From the NCBI RefSeq assembly GCF_002775205.1, contig NC_036458.1, forward strand, positions 3,378,560-3,442,559: 64,000 nucleotides of DNA, in the 5' to 3' direction. Origin of the DNA: Xiphophorus maculatus. Lineage: Eukaryota > Chordata > Actinopteri > Cyprinodontiformes > Poeciliidae. Under the pieces are notes generated by a model, which saw only the letters and a list, made by a program, of their open reading frames with translations, had not been told where the DNA came from and did not search any database. A program made the position numbers and the translations under genes. Positions 28,380-41,312 of the stretch are shown here, piece after piece (positions within the stretch are counted from its first letter, which is position 1; each line of letters opens with the position of its first letter).

Positions 28380-30410
28380 TATTAATGGGTGCATAAATAT
28401 TTGCTTTGGGACTCCCTAACAGAAAAACTTAAACAACAAAAATAGTTTCAATTTGTAACCCAGTTTTTCTACAATAAAGGTAGTTAGACTGTATTGTGTG
28501 ATTATGTTAGTTTAGATACAGGTGACTGTTAGTCTCCATTTCACTAGCATCTTATCAAGATATTCATATTTAAGTTGTTTCTGCACCTTTTACCAGACTA
28601 AACCGATGAGTCGGTCAGTAGCAGCCATAACCTCCACACCAGTATAACACCATCCTGTCCCAGTGAAAAAGGTGAACCACTCTGTTCAATAACACATTTC
28701 TTGGTGTCACAGCAGGGAATCAATTGGCATTTCTCTGTGTTGTTGTTCTTTCTACAATTGCACAAAAACCTGTAGAATTTATTACTGACATAAATTTAAA
28801 CAATCTTTATGAAATGATAATAAAAAACTTCTTCCTGTCTGGACTGGAGACTGAGCAATGTGAACAGTGAGTTTCCTACCTTAGCTTGTATCTAAGTTAG
28901 AAACATAATGCCACTTTCCCTCCTAACTTCTCCACCTTTATTTGCCCAAAATCAATTTACAAAATGCACACAGCATTTTGTTTTTTTGGAAGTTTGGATT
29001 TCGTTATTTACATTTTGTATGTTTCCTGTGAAAGATGCTGGTGGAGAAACCTTTCAGTAAACTAAAAACTAAACCTAAAAATCCATATTTGAAGTCCACT
29101 ATGTCTCATGACAGGCTTTGCAGTCTTATCATGTTATCATGTTGGTTTGGTTTAGAAAGCTAAACTTCAGGAAATTGACCTTTAACAAGAAAATTTGTTT
29201 AAATGTAATTTTAACATTTCACAGGTTAGTTCTAATTTTGCTATATAGTTACCAATGTATGATAAATGTCTTTTATATTTCAAGAATATTTAGAGAATTT
29301 TTTGTTTTATTCATTTATTTTTTGCAATTAATGATTTATGCCTTTAGCAAAATGTTTAAGTTGGCTTTTAATCTTGCTTCAAATAGTGAATTGGATACTG
29401 TATGAATAATTCACTAGCAGTAAATATTGTGCTCATATTCAACCAAAGGAAACGATTCAGTTGTGAGCCTTTAATGTTAGTTTGGTGGGTCAGATGGACT
29501 GAATAGGTTGTGACAGCAACTGTTCAAATGGGGCAATTTTATTTTTTTTATGGGGCATCCCAGGGTGGAAATACTTTTTAAAGTCCAAAACTCCAGCCAC
29601 ACAAACTGAAAGGCTCAACAATCATCTGCAGTTTTCTAACGTTGAATCGCCTGAAGGGATCGATGTGATGAGGTTAACATGAAAGTGCAAAAGCACAGAA
29701 AGGTTCAGTCTGACATGTTTCCCACCAACCTTTCAACAACCAATCATTGTAATTTTGTTTCAAATCTTCTATTGTATAAAACGTGTGTGAACTGAATGAT
29801 TGTTGCTTTTTCTCCTTTGTCATGTTATGTGCTAAGTGTGTGCAAACAAGCCAAGCAGAAAAAAATCTGTCCTTGTGCAAGTAAATTTGAATCTTCAATG
29901 TATTCTCAACAGAGATATTGTTTTGTGATTTGTTTTCATATCCAGAGATCCAGATTAAGGGGAACGGAGAGAATCTGATATAAACTGTTGGGGTTGAGCA
30001 AAATGTATCATCATAATCATAAAGCTATGAATATTTTTACTTCAATATGCAGAATTTTTATTCAGTGATTCATAAATATCTATATAAACATTAAAGCAAG
30101 AAACAATGTAATGTAAATGGAGCTTTGCTGCACATTTAATAAAACTTGATTTATAAATCATTTCTTTCATTTGTTCTTTTTTACTCAACCAACAAAGAGT
30201 TTGTGCATCATACTGATGGAGCAAATGCATTTTGTTTCCCTGATAAGCTGAGTTTCTCTTTTTCGTTTGGTTTTCAGGTTTTTCCATGAGATCAGCTGTC
30301 GTCTAACATTTAGTGCCTCCCAGTGGTTGGATCTTGTAATACACAGAGTGCATTTGATTTACAAAATACATTTTGTGTTTTTTAAACTCTTCTGTCAACA
30401 TCTCCACTTC
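28380..30410. other. Intergenic, nothing recognised
   Basis: AT-rich sequence. A likely AATAAA for gene A is at about 28,473. No open frame longer than ~95 codons and no known repeat was recognised. Confidence 0.6.
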
Positions 30411-30412
30411 CT

Positions 30413-30692
30413 TCACTGTAAAAACACAAAATTTACCAAATATTTTGTCTAATTTCTAGCACAAATATCTTAGTACACTTGAGTAAAACAAAACTAACTG
30501 CAGCAAGATTTAGAAGTTTGTTTTAAGCCAATAATTTCTAAATATTGATGAAAAAGTACTTTATACATTGGCAGATTATTTAGCTTATCACAAGACATTT
30601 TTCCAAATAAATTGCCAATTGAACAAGAACATTTTAATCAAAATTAAGGAATTATTGACTTAAAACAAGCTCCTTTATCTTGCTGAACGTGA
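30413..30692. mobile_element. Palindromic MITE, truncated
   Basis: Begins CACTGTAAAAACACAAAATTTACC and continues with TTGACTTAAAACAAGCTCCTTTATCTTGCTGAA, phrases shared with 43,683-43,815, 62,685-62,985 and 63,136-63,535. The full element is a long inverted repeat widespread in teleosts; the right end is missing here. Confidence 0.6.
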
Positions 30693-30959
30693 TATCAGGA
30701 CGTCTCACCGCTGATACCCGGATATTCGTCTCCTTTTCGTTAGCCCCGATAGCTTAGCCTCCTCGCGTTGTTGACAGACAGTAAAACAGTGAAACGAAAG
30801 TCCGTTTTCCATCTTTTTACCGTTTCGGTTGTGTCATTAGACATTACATCCAATAACGCAGCAAGTTCGAACCATCCCTAAATAATTTTAAGTAACTTGG
30901 ATTCAAAAATTCAAAATATCTGTCAGACAGCCGTTTTGTCGGTTATGTATATGGCCTCA

Positions 30960-31274
30960 CAAGATGGCGCTCATATCCCTACGCCTAGAGCAGTGACGTC
31001 ACGTTCCAAAGCTCTAATCGCGGCTTTTCTTCTGACTCAAAATGGCGTCTCAATATGTCTAGGCTTTTCTTGCCGTCATCTGGCGCTTCATAGAGGATTA
31101 GCATTAGCGTCTTATCATCCAAACAGCCACACAGTTCTGCATACGCCAGTTGGTTTTTCCTATCGATGTCCGGGAGCTTCTTGTACATCAGCTCCCGTTG
31201 CTAGCTCACTTCCCAGAATAGCGTCTTTTAGACCGATGGTTTTTAAGTATGCTAAAAACCTTGCTTCCCAGATG
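30960..31274 (-). pseudogene. Copia-type gag-like retrotransposon fragment
   Basis: On the minus strand a 67-codon frame contains LAYAELCGCLDDKTLMLI and DDGKKSLDILRRHF, a pattern typical of gag-like proteins of Ty1/copia-type elements. The upstream part of the same fragment continues at 32,742-32,935 beyond the inserted hAT element. Only a remnant is left, and the family call is tentative. Confidence 0.45.
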
Positions 31275-31282
31275 TGGTAGCG

Positions 31283-32733
31283 CAGGGGTTCCCAAACTTT
31301 ACCATGCCAAGGCCCCCCTACACCAGTACATTTTCAGCTGAGGCCCCCCATCATATGAAACATGCGTAAACACTCATGTGTAAGCTACAGCGACAGAATT
31401 TAAAAATGAGTCAACAAACAATCTAAATGAAAACACATTTATCTTGTAAAGATGAAGTCACAATTATATTTTATTAACCTTTAATTCATTAATTTAATGA
31501 ATAACATATAACAATAACATAGGCCCACCACTTTAATTTCAATAACCTTTTTTTAAACGATTAACCTCTTTATACGTTGCAAAAACAGAAAGATTTGTGA
31601 ACAAAATAAAAGTTTGTCCCAAATTAAACATGCAGGCATTTTATATAATGCAGGCCTAACAGCAAATGTAGGCTACATGAGAGAGAGAGAGACAGACACA
31701 TACCAGGCAGGTATAATCAGCTGAGCAGTAAATATTAATAGGAGGCAAGCAAGAGCAGAACAGTATTTCCTCTGCAAACTTTTCTCCTTGAAGGAACCTA
31801 ACATAGACCAGCAGTTGCGCTGCATCAGCCACATCAGTGCTTTCGTCCAGTTGCAATGCGAAATAGTCACTTGCTCGTACCTGGTCCAAAAGTTGATTAG
31901 AAACGTCCCCTGCCATGTCACTTATTCGTCTACACACCGTGTTGTCCTAAATGGTATAGCATCCATTTTCTCTGCCGCGTCCTCACCAAGCATTTCCCGA
32001 ACCATGTCTTTGCTTGCTGGAAGTAAGAAACCTTCTCCGTCGGTGTGGGGCTTCTTTGCCCGAGCTTTGTGCTACGATGCCGCATAGGATGCTCTCATTG
32101 CTCTCGGGACGTTAGCTTGCTGCACAAATGTTGTCGTCTGCTTCCTTATTTGTTCCTCCTTGCGTTTGAAATATTCCACTGACTTTTCAGCCTCCGCTGG
32201 ATGTTTCTGTTGTAAATGCCGTTTAAGTTTGGACGGTTTGAAGCACTCGTTTGAAAGAATTTCGAGGCATAGCACACATTTAGGGCACTCCTGTCCGTTT
32301 TTGTGTGTGACCGTAAATCCATAGTTAATATCGTCCTTTTCATACTTGCTCAACTGTTGTGGCCAGTTGCAGCTCCTCTGTGTTTGATCAGATGTTTGTG
32401 GATTGGTGGGGTCTTCGCCAGGTCCTTTTCTTTTCAAAAACTTGTCCATGTTAACATGTTTGCCTGCTATCTGTTTAGCACTATTGTTTTCACGAAGCTA
32501 ATGTCGGCGCAAGGCTAGTCAGGTATGTTTACAGTGCGTCATGGTCATGGCTATGACAAAAATATTATTTGTAAGCTTCATGTGAATGATTTTCATAATG
32601 CAGTTATACCCAGACAGGAATATTTTAATTATTTTGATTCAATAAAATTATTTCATGTACAACTATTATTTTTTTCTCCATCTTCCCGTGGCTCCCTGGC
32701 GCCCCCTTGCGGCCCCCACTTTGAAAACCACTG
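31283..32733 (-). mobile_element. hAT transposon remnant (ZBED-type) with TIRs and 8-bp duplication
   Basis: The terminal inverted repeats are CAGGGGTTCCCAAACTTT at the left and the complement of CAGTGGTTTTCAAAGTGG at the right. An 8-bp duplication flanks the element: TGGTAGCG (31,275-31,282) and TGGCAGCG (32,734-32,741), 7/8 identical. The minus strand codes for a broken transposase: a BED zinc finger with CVLCLEILSNECFKPSKLKRHL plus the His of QQKH (frame 32,072-32,449), then a frameshift, then DMAGDVSNQLLDQVRASDYFALQLDESTDVA in pieces (frame 31,656-31,937). The catalytic C-terminus is missing. It resembles ZBED5/SCAND3-type hAT-derived proteins. It is an old, inactive copy. Confidence 0.85.
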
Positions 32734-32741
32734 TGGCAGCG

Positions 32742-32935
32742 GGCTTCGTCTCCGTGAAACCGCGGCGGAAATCCCCTTCCGTGCACTGCCATACTCGGAA
32801 CTTGCCTGGGCCCATAACCTGTTGGTTCTTCTGCAGCGGATCTCCTATTATTTCCACTGATGAAAGACACTTTGCGGACACATCTGCGCAGAATCGCGGT
32901 ACCGCGGCTGCGCAGATGATCCATTTTCTGTGTTT
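32742..32935 (-). pseudogene. Second half of the gag-like fragment split by the hAT element
   Basis: Removing the hAT element and one target copy joins this segment to 30,960-31,274 in one remnant on the minus strand. The reading is broken. Confidence 0.35.
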
Positions 32936-33214
32936 TTAAGATCGTTAGTAAGTTCGGTTATTGAAGTAATCTGAAAACAACCCTGCCTGTTTTTACTGCT
33001 GCTGGGTGTCAGTCCTGTCTCAGTCGCGCTACAACATGAAGAGCGTTTAGTGACTGGAGGATTCCTTCTCAGCCTCAGAGCCTCTAAAACATGGAAACTT
33101 TCACTTTTCCTCCTTTAAATTAGACATTATTTCTCTGAGCTGCACACAGCTGTTGACATACCTAGCAACGGTTGCTAAGCTGACTCAACCTGCCTTGATG
33201 GAATCTGGTCTGTT

Positions 33215-33254
33215 ATGACATCACAGAGATATATATGACATCACAGAGATATAT
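33215..33254 (+). promoter_or_regulatory. Two direct TGACATCA-containing repeats upstream of the 33,405 gene
   Basis: ATGACATCACAGAGATATAT occurs twice back to back, 150-190 bp before the ATG. TGACATCA resembles a CRE/AP-1-type half palindrome. It is a candidate promoter element; function is inferred. Confidence 0.35.
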
Positions 33255-33404
33255 CACAGATTTCAGACAGCAACTCTTTACTTCTGCTACTTTCTTTAAG
33301 AGACACAGCTGGAGTTTGGTGAGAGATCGAGATAGTTTGCGATTTAAACAAAATAGTTATTTAATTGTCCTAGAGTTTGTTTTACATTGCAAATCCAAGA
33401 AGCC

Positions 33405-34676
33405 ATGAGCCACACAAAGAACGGGAGCCAGCAGTTTAATGTAAACCTGACACCAGATATCCTTGAGAAATTAGACTCTGAGATGACAACAGACGAGACA
33501 TACGACAGCAATCCTGTTTCTGAAAACGAGGAATCGGACTTGAAGATGGTGGATGAATTTATTTTGGAGGAACTTTCAAATTCCACTAATGAAGATGACT
33601 TGAGCTCGACTGAAAGGGAAACAGCTATAAAGATTGTCGATGAATTTATTTTGGAGGAACTTTCAAATTCCACTAATGAAGACGATTTCAGCTCGAATGA
33701 AAAGGAACCAGATATAAAGATGGTGGATACATTTATTTCGGAGGAGTTTTCAAATTCCACTAATGAAGACGATTTGAGCTCGAATGAAAAGGAACCAGAT
33801 ATAAAGATGGTGGATGAATTTATTTCAGAGGAGTTTTCAGATCCGACAAAGGCAACTAATCTTACGTTGAAGGAAAAGGAGTCAAGTCTGGAAATGATGG
33901 AAGACTTAATCTTTGAGGTGCTGCCAAAGGTTGGGGAAGTGAAAAAGTCAATCTCTGACCAACACCATTTAGAGATCCCAGGTAATTCATTGGTTGACCT
34001 TCCACCAACAGAAAACCAAGAGTCTAGCGATCAAGCTGCTCCTCTTCCCCTTGCACAACAGAACAACAAAGCAGATGGAGTCAAAATGAAGGAGAACCTT
34101 CAAAATTACAGCAACGAACAAGGCAATAGGGATTTACCGCCACCAGAGGATGAAGAAACCACAGTACCATCAGTGGAAAACTCAATTTCGGAGGAATCGA
34201 CCCACTCAACATGCAGGGAGTTAGTTGATGCAGAGCAAGAGTCAGTGGTTGCCACACAGGTTGCTGAACCGCTGCCAGCCGCAGAGAAAGAAGAGCGGAA
34301 GTCATCCATCATGCTGCTTGTCAATGCAGTACTGATCAAGGCCATAACAAAATCAAGGATATCATGCACGTACAATCACCTCCAAGTCATTGTAGAGAGG
34401 TTGTCTGAGAAAATCTGTGCTGAGGTCAAGGTGCAAGATCTAAAGGACATTAAAAGTAGTCTGAACAATCTGAGCAAGGACATACTGAGAGCAGTCCCAA
34501 AAAAATTAGGCTGCTCAAAAAAAGATGTTCTTTTACTGTTGGGTTTAAACTGTTCAGCGGTAGATAAGGAATTCATTTCCATTTGCAAAAAGAAAATAGC
34601 AAAACCAGCTAAAAAACCCAGCCTCATTCAACGTTTCTGGGCCTCTATAACCAAGACTCTTCCCAATAAATTGTAG
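33405..34676 (+). CDS. Uncharacterised acidic-repeat protein (423 aa)
   Basis: A single open frame from an ATG in good context (GCCATGA) to TAG. I do not recognise the family with certainty. Residues 47-150 are four 29-residue acidic repeats (87-bp DNA repeats starting at 33,546, 33,633, 33,720 and 33,807) built on MVDEFILEELSNSTNEDD. The middle is Gln/Glu/Ser/Pro-rich and looks disordered. Residues ~303-390 form a distinct helical domain (SIMLLVNAVLIKAITKS, LQVIVERLSEKICAEVK, LSKDILRAVPKKLG), followed by a Lys-rich tail. No signal peptide or membrane span is seen. The absence of introns could mean a retrocopy or a naturally intronless gene. A minisatellite follows 3'. Confidence 0.65.
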   Translation: MSHTKNGSQQFNVNLTPDILEKLDSEMTTDETYDSNPVSENEESDLKMVDEFILEELSNSTNEDDLSSTERETAIKIVDEFILEELSNSTNEDDFSSNEKEPDIKMVDTFISEEFSNSTNEDDLSSNEKEPDIKMVDEFISEEFSDPTKATNLTLKEKESSLEMMEDLIFEVLPKVGEVKKSISDQHHLEIPGNSLVDLPPTENQESSDQAAPLPLAQQNNKADGVKMKENLQNYSNEQGNRDLPPPEDEETTVPSVENSISEESTHSTCRELVDAEQESVVATQVAEPLPAAEKEERKSSIMLLVNAVLIKAITKSRISCTYNHLQVIVERLSEKICAEVKVQDLKDIKSSLNNLSKDILRAVPKKLGCSKKDVLLLLGLNCSAVDKEFISICKKKIAKPAKKPSLIQRFWASITKTLPNKL

Positions 34677-35032
34677 AGGAATATGATTATAAGAATAGTT
34701 AAAAATTATGTTGTTTGGTTGGTTCGCGCTAATATATGTTTAAACCTAACAGAAATGGACTGTGTCAAATGGACTGGGTTAATCTGACCTAGAAGTCAGG
34801 AAGGAATTCAGATTTGGAGAGACGTGGAATATCAATCACTTAAGAGAGGAAAGATGTTAGTTTTAAGCTGTTGTGCAAGAAAGTTCTGGCGCCCAACCTT
34901 TCAACTGCTCACTTGCAAAGGAACCGGGCCGGAGACTGGAGAAAGAACCTCTATTTGGAAAGACATGAAACAAACAATATGACTAATAGTTCGTCTGAAG
35001 TGGAACAGATGTTGAGGTCAAGACATCAAGAC

Positions 35033-36015
35033 GTGAGCTTAGAAGTACGGTAAGAGGCCGTGAGTTTAGTAGTACGGCAAGAGGCCGTGAGTTTGGAAAT
35101 ACGGCAAGAGGCCGTGAGCTTAGAAGTACGGCAAGAGGCCGTGAGCTTAGAAGTACGGCAAGAGGCCGTGAGCTTAGAAGTACGGCAAGAGGCCGTGAGC
35201 TTAGAAGTACGGCAAGAGGCCGTGAGCTTAGAAGTACGGCAAGAGGCCGTGAGCTTAGAAGTACGGCAAGAGGCCGTGAGCTTAGAAGTACGGCAAGAGG
35301 CCGTGAGCTTAGAAGTACGGCAAGAGGCCGTGAGGTTAGAAGTACGGCAAGAGGCCGTGACCTTAGAAGTATGGCAAGAGGCCGTGAGCTTAGAAGTACG
35401 GCAAGAGGCCGTGAGCTTAGAAGTACGGCAAGAGGCCGTGAGTTTGGAAATACGGCAAAAGGCCGTGAGTTTAGTTGTATGGCAAGATTCCTTGAGTTTA
35501 GTAGTACGGCAAGAGGCCGTGACCTTAGAAGTATGGCAAGAGGCCGTGACCTTAGAAGTATGTCAAGAGGCCGTGAGCTTAGAAGTACGGCAAGAGGCCG
35601 TGAACTTAGAAATATGGCAAGAGGCCGTGAGCTTAGAAATATGGCAAGAGGCCGTGACCTTAGAAGTATGTCAAGAGGCCGTGAGCTTAGAAATATGGCA
35701 AAAGGCCGTGAGCTTAGTTGTACGGCAAGATTCCTTGAGTTTAGTAGTACGGCAAGAGGCCGTGAGGTTAGAAGTATGGCAAGAGGCCGTGAGGTTAGAA
35801 GTACGGCAAGAGGCCGTGAGCTTAGAAGTACGGCAAGAGGCCGTGAGGTTAATAGTACGTCAAGAGGCCGTGACCTTAGTAGTACGGCAAGAGACCGTGA
35901 ATTTAGTGGTACGGCAAGAGGCAGTAAGCTTAATAGTACGGCAAGAGGCCATGAGCTTAATAATACGGTAGGAGGCCGTGAGTTTAGAAGTACGGCAAGA
36001 GGCCGTGAGTTTTAA
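35033..36015 (+). repeat. 27-bp minisatellite (~36 copies)
   Basis: The unit is GTGAGCTTAGAAGTACGGCAAGAGGCC with variants. Copies at the left end are nearly identical and those in the middle are more variable. As 27 is divisible by three, two plus-strand frames stay open (303 and 214 codons), but neither has a credible start or context, so I do not call a gene. Confidence 0.95.
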
Positions 36016-36019
36016 TATT

Positions 36020-36555
36020 AAGCCAACTGAATCTGTGAAGAGAGATTGCGATCTCTATGTCATTGATGTAAAAGCGCTGAGGAAAAAGGCTGGTTGGGCG
36101 AACTCCTAGAACCCTCCAGGATCCTGCTGAGGGTGTAGAGCTGGTCCAGTGTTCCACGACCAGGACAAAAACCACACTGCTCTTCCTGAATCTGAGGTTC
36201 GACTATCCGACGGACCCTCCTCTCCAGGACCCCTGAATAGACCTTGCCAGAGAGGCTTAAGAGTGTGACCCCCCTATAATTTGACCACACCCTCCAGTCC
36301 CCCTTTTTGAACAACCCCTATTGGTCCCCCTTTTTCCAACAGGGGTTGGTTCCTCCCAACCACACCCCTCCAGGTCCCACTGCCATTGCCCATGTGAGCG
36401 TTGAAGTCCCCCAGCAGAACAAGGGAGTCCCCAGGAGAGCCACTGTCCAGAACCCCCTCTAAGGACTCCAAAAAGGGTGGGTAATCTGAACTGTCGTGCG
36501 GCCCGTAAGCACAAACAAGAGTCAGGATCCGTCCCTTGATGAGATTGATGATCAA
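36020..36555 (-). pseudogene. Non-LTR retrotransposon fragment (endonuclease plus RT start)
   Basis: On the minus strand, 36,274-36,555 reads as an APE-type endonuclease segment (LTLVCAYGPHDSSDYPPFLESLEG, SLVLLGDFNAHMG). 36,060-36,314 reads as the start of RT (WSNYRGVTLLSLSGKVYSGVLERR, EEQCGFCPGRGTLDQLYTL). The two abut with an internal deletion, so the copy is dead. Confidence 0.85.
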
Positions 36556-36638
36556 AAGTAAAGGTTGATCAAAACTGTAAAGGTTGAAGTTATCCAGCCA
36601 TAAGCTTCACATTCTGTGATCCTATTCAGGGGCTGGAA

Positions 36639-38433
<1,795 letters not shown>

Positions 38434-41180
38434 TCCTCCCTCTGCACACAAACAGAAGAAGATGAAGTTAAATTCACAGGAACATGCAGCAGCTTGCAGT
38501 TCTGTTTTCAGATAAGTTGGGTTGATGAATCAGTGACTGATTCACGACTTTAATAAACCTGGCTGATGTTTTATCTCACTTTCTGTTTAGAGGCAGATAA
38601 TGAGGGCGAGGCAGGTAGAGCCGGAGTTATGGAGATTAAAATAAAATTGTGTTCATATATTTCCTATTAAAACTGCTTTGGCAGATTATTTAGTCACAAC
38701 TCTCATCAGAGTGAAAGTTGTCATATTTGTGACAACTTTCACTCCAACATTTTTTTCTGAAAGGTTGAGTGCTTATAGTCAAATGCTTGATAAATATTTG
38801 CATAGCACTTTTTATTGACATTTCCTTTACTCTTATATTAAATATTTTCTAAATAGTTATAGAATTTCCTTTACTCTAGAGACCAAAATGACCTGAGTAG
38901 ATAATATTAATATAATTGACATCATAGTCCTCTGTCTTTAACTCCAGAAAAGAAAACTCGTAACTCCATCCAAACTATATTATGACCAAAACGAAATGCA
39001 TATCTAGGAGAACATTGTCTGCTTCATCTGGTTTGTTTTACTGAATGTTACTAGTTCTACAAAACATATTGTTCTTCTTTTAACTTAAAAGTGAAATTAA
39101 CCTGCATAAATGCCACTGAAGGCATTATAAAAGGAAACTAAAATGTGCAGCGTTTTAGTTTTCTTGAAGCTGCTTTGATTTGGTTTAATGTGTTTTATTC
39201 TTTCCTGAATCAAGACTTTTTTATTTAAAAGTCAAACTATCAGATATATTGAAGCTTCAGGTTTTACCTTTTCATTTTCTCTTTCCTAGGGAGACATTAA
39301 GCTACTAAATTGCTGCCATATTTGAGATCTTTGCCCCTTTGTTTATCTTATCAAGAACTGCAGATTCCTCCAGCTGACTTAGAAATTTCAATACTGAAAT
39401 CTAAACAAGAAAACCTGAAATAAGAATGTTGCACCACATACAGTAACTCCTGGTTCTGTTTAAAACTAAAATAAAATAAAAATAAATAAATAAGAATGTT
39501 TCACAGAGAGTGAAAATATTTAAATTATTCTTGAAAGTCAATTTGTGCAATGTAATTTTGATCTTCTGCATATTTTTATACTAAAATATTAAACCTGATA
39601 AAGCATCTTTTCTGTTGTCTTTCATCTTCAGCAAAACTTTATCTTTTAGGTCTGATGCAGCTGAGAATCTTTTAAAGTCACAATCAGTAAGTTGTCCTCC
39701 AGACTTTTTAAGCCCTTTACAGTTTACATTTTGATTATGGTTAAATAATTTCACCATCCATTGAGAAATATTCAGAAACAGATTATGCAAATTCTGATCC
39801 ATTGCAACAAGTTTAACTCAGATTTAGGTAATCCCAGAATAAGTTCCAGTAATAATCCTGAGATATGATCACTTTGTTTCTGTTAATCTGGTATTTTCTT
39901 GCATTATGAATAAATTTTTCTGCACACAAACAGAAGAAACTATTGAATTCACAAAAACAAGCAGCAGCTTGTAGTTTTGTTCTTCTCAGACAAGCTTTTA
40001 ATACTTTCACTTTCGACTTTTGTAGATTGATGCAGTGGATAAATTTACACACTTTATTTAAAAATCACAATCTTCTTATCAATGTCTGACATTAAACCAG
40101 GCAAAATGTTTCCCATTTATGGACATTTAGAATTTCCAAAATTTACTGAATGCCAAAATAATGAGAAAGGGGATAAAGCTGTTCAGTTTCTTTTCCTTTA
40201 TGACCCAATAATCTAATCGATTATTGTCATATTGGAGATCTTTGCCCCTTTATTTATCTTATCTATATGAACTGCAGATTCCTCCAGCTGACCTAGAAAC
40301 CACAACACTCACATTAAACTAGAAACCTCATGAAAAATGAAAGTTCAACCATGTTACTCCTGATTCTGCTTAAGAAAAATAAAAAGGTTGTTATTGTTTT
40401 ATAAACTTCTGAAATCAGTTTATGACACGAGTCCAATGCCAGACACAATCACGGATTAAATGTTTGTTTTTTTCTGTCACTTTCTCAGAACAGAATTAAA
40501 ATTCTCAAAACTAGTTGCTCAATCTTCAAATCATTCATGGAAATGCATTTACTGTTTTACAAATTAAGAGGACGATTAAAGAAACGTACAAAAGCAAATG
40601 AGAAAAGCTGTAAGATTTTTTAGCCGACTTCATGTCACCAGACTGGTTCTGTTGAAAAACTTTTAAAATGTTACAAGTTAGCACCAGCAGGGTGCTGACG
40701 TGTGTATTTAAAGATATTTCATTATGAAATTAGATGATTTTGTCATTCTCTCTTTTCCATGAGGAAAAAATGTTATTATTGTCATTTAATAACATTTGTT
40801 TGATGATCTGACACATAAAAACAAACTAAATTAATCTGTAAGGGAGAAATACTTTTAGGAGCAGACATGTCACTCCATTTACATTACAGTCAAACATTTA
40901 TTATAATGAAGTGAAAGGTTAAATACTTTTGCTTTTTATTATATTTTTATTGCTTCAACTTCTTAGACTGATTAGTGTGTTTAAAGTCTGACCTTTAGAA
41001 ACAAGTTCTTTAAAACCTTTAACTGATCACACAGTGACTTTATCAAAGCTATTTTACTACATGCTGCTTGGGTTTTGACTTAAAGTAACAATATGGTTAT
41101 AGAAGGGAAAAATGGCAGCATTGAAACATTTTTACAGAATATATTCCTCCATGCAGCAATAATAAAACAAGCAGATGAGA
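38434..41180. repeat. Intergenic DNA with internal duplications
   Basis: AT-rich, no gene seen. 38,434-38,640 together with 36,545-36,638 matches 51,133-51,430. A further partial copy starts near 39,915. 39,330-39,440 matches 40,225-40,330 (shared TTGGAGATCTTTGCCCC-like phrase and CTGCAGATTCCTCCAGCTGAC). These look like by-products of tandem gene duplication. Confidence 0.6.
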
Positions 41181-41217
41181 CAATAAAGCGGCAGGTGTGT
41201 CTCTAGATAAACAGGCA

Positions 41218-41228
41218 GAAAGTGAAAC
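41218..41228 (+). promoter_or_regulatory. ISRE-like site of APOL-like gene B
   Basis: GAAAGTGAAAC fits the interferon-stimulated response element core GAAANNGAAAC. It lies 85 bp before the ATG. The context AACAGGCA-GAAA is shared with gene C. Confidence 0.6.
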
Positions 41229-41312
41229 AAACATTCATTAAGTAATAAGATCCTCAAGCAGAAACTTTGAAGACCTCAAGAAAAATCAAGACAATTTGCA
41301 GTGAAAAACAAA

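Noticed and set aside
35060..35971. 303-codon repeat protein in the 27-bp minisatellite
   Set aside because: It starts at an unsupported codon, and the open frame follows from a period divisible by three.
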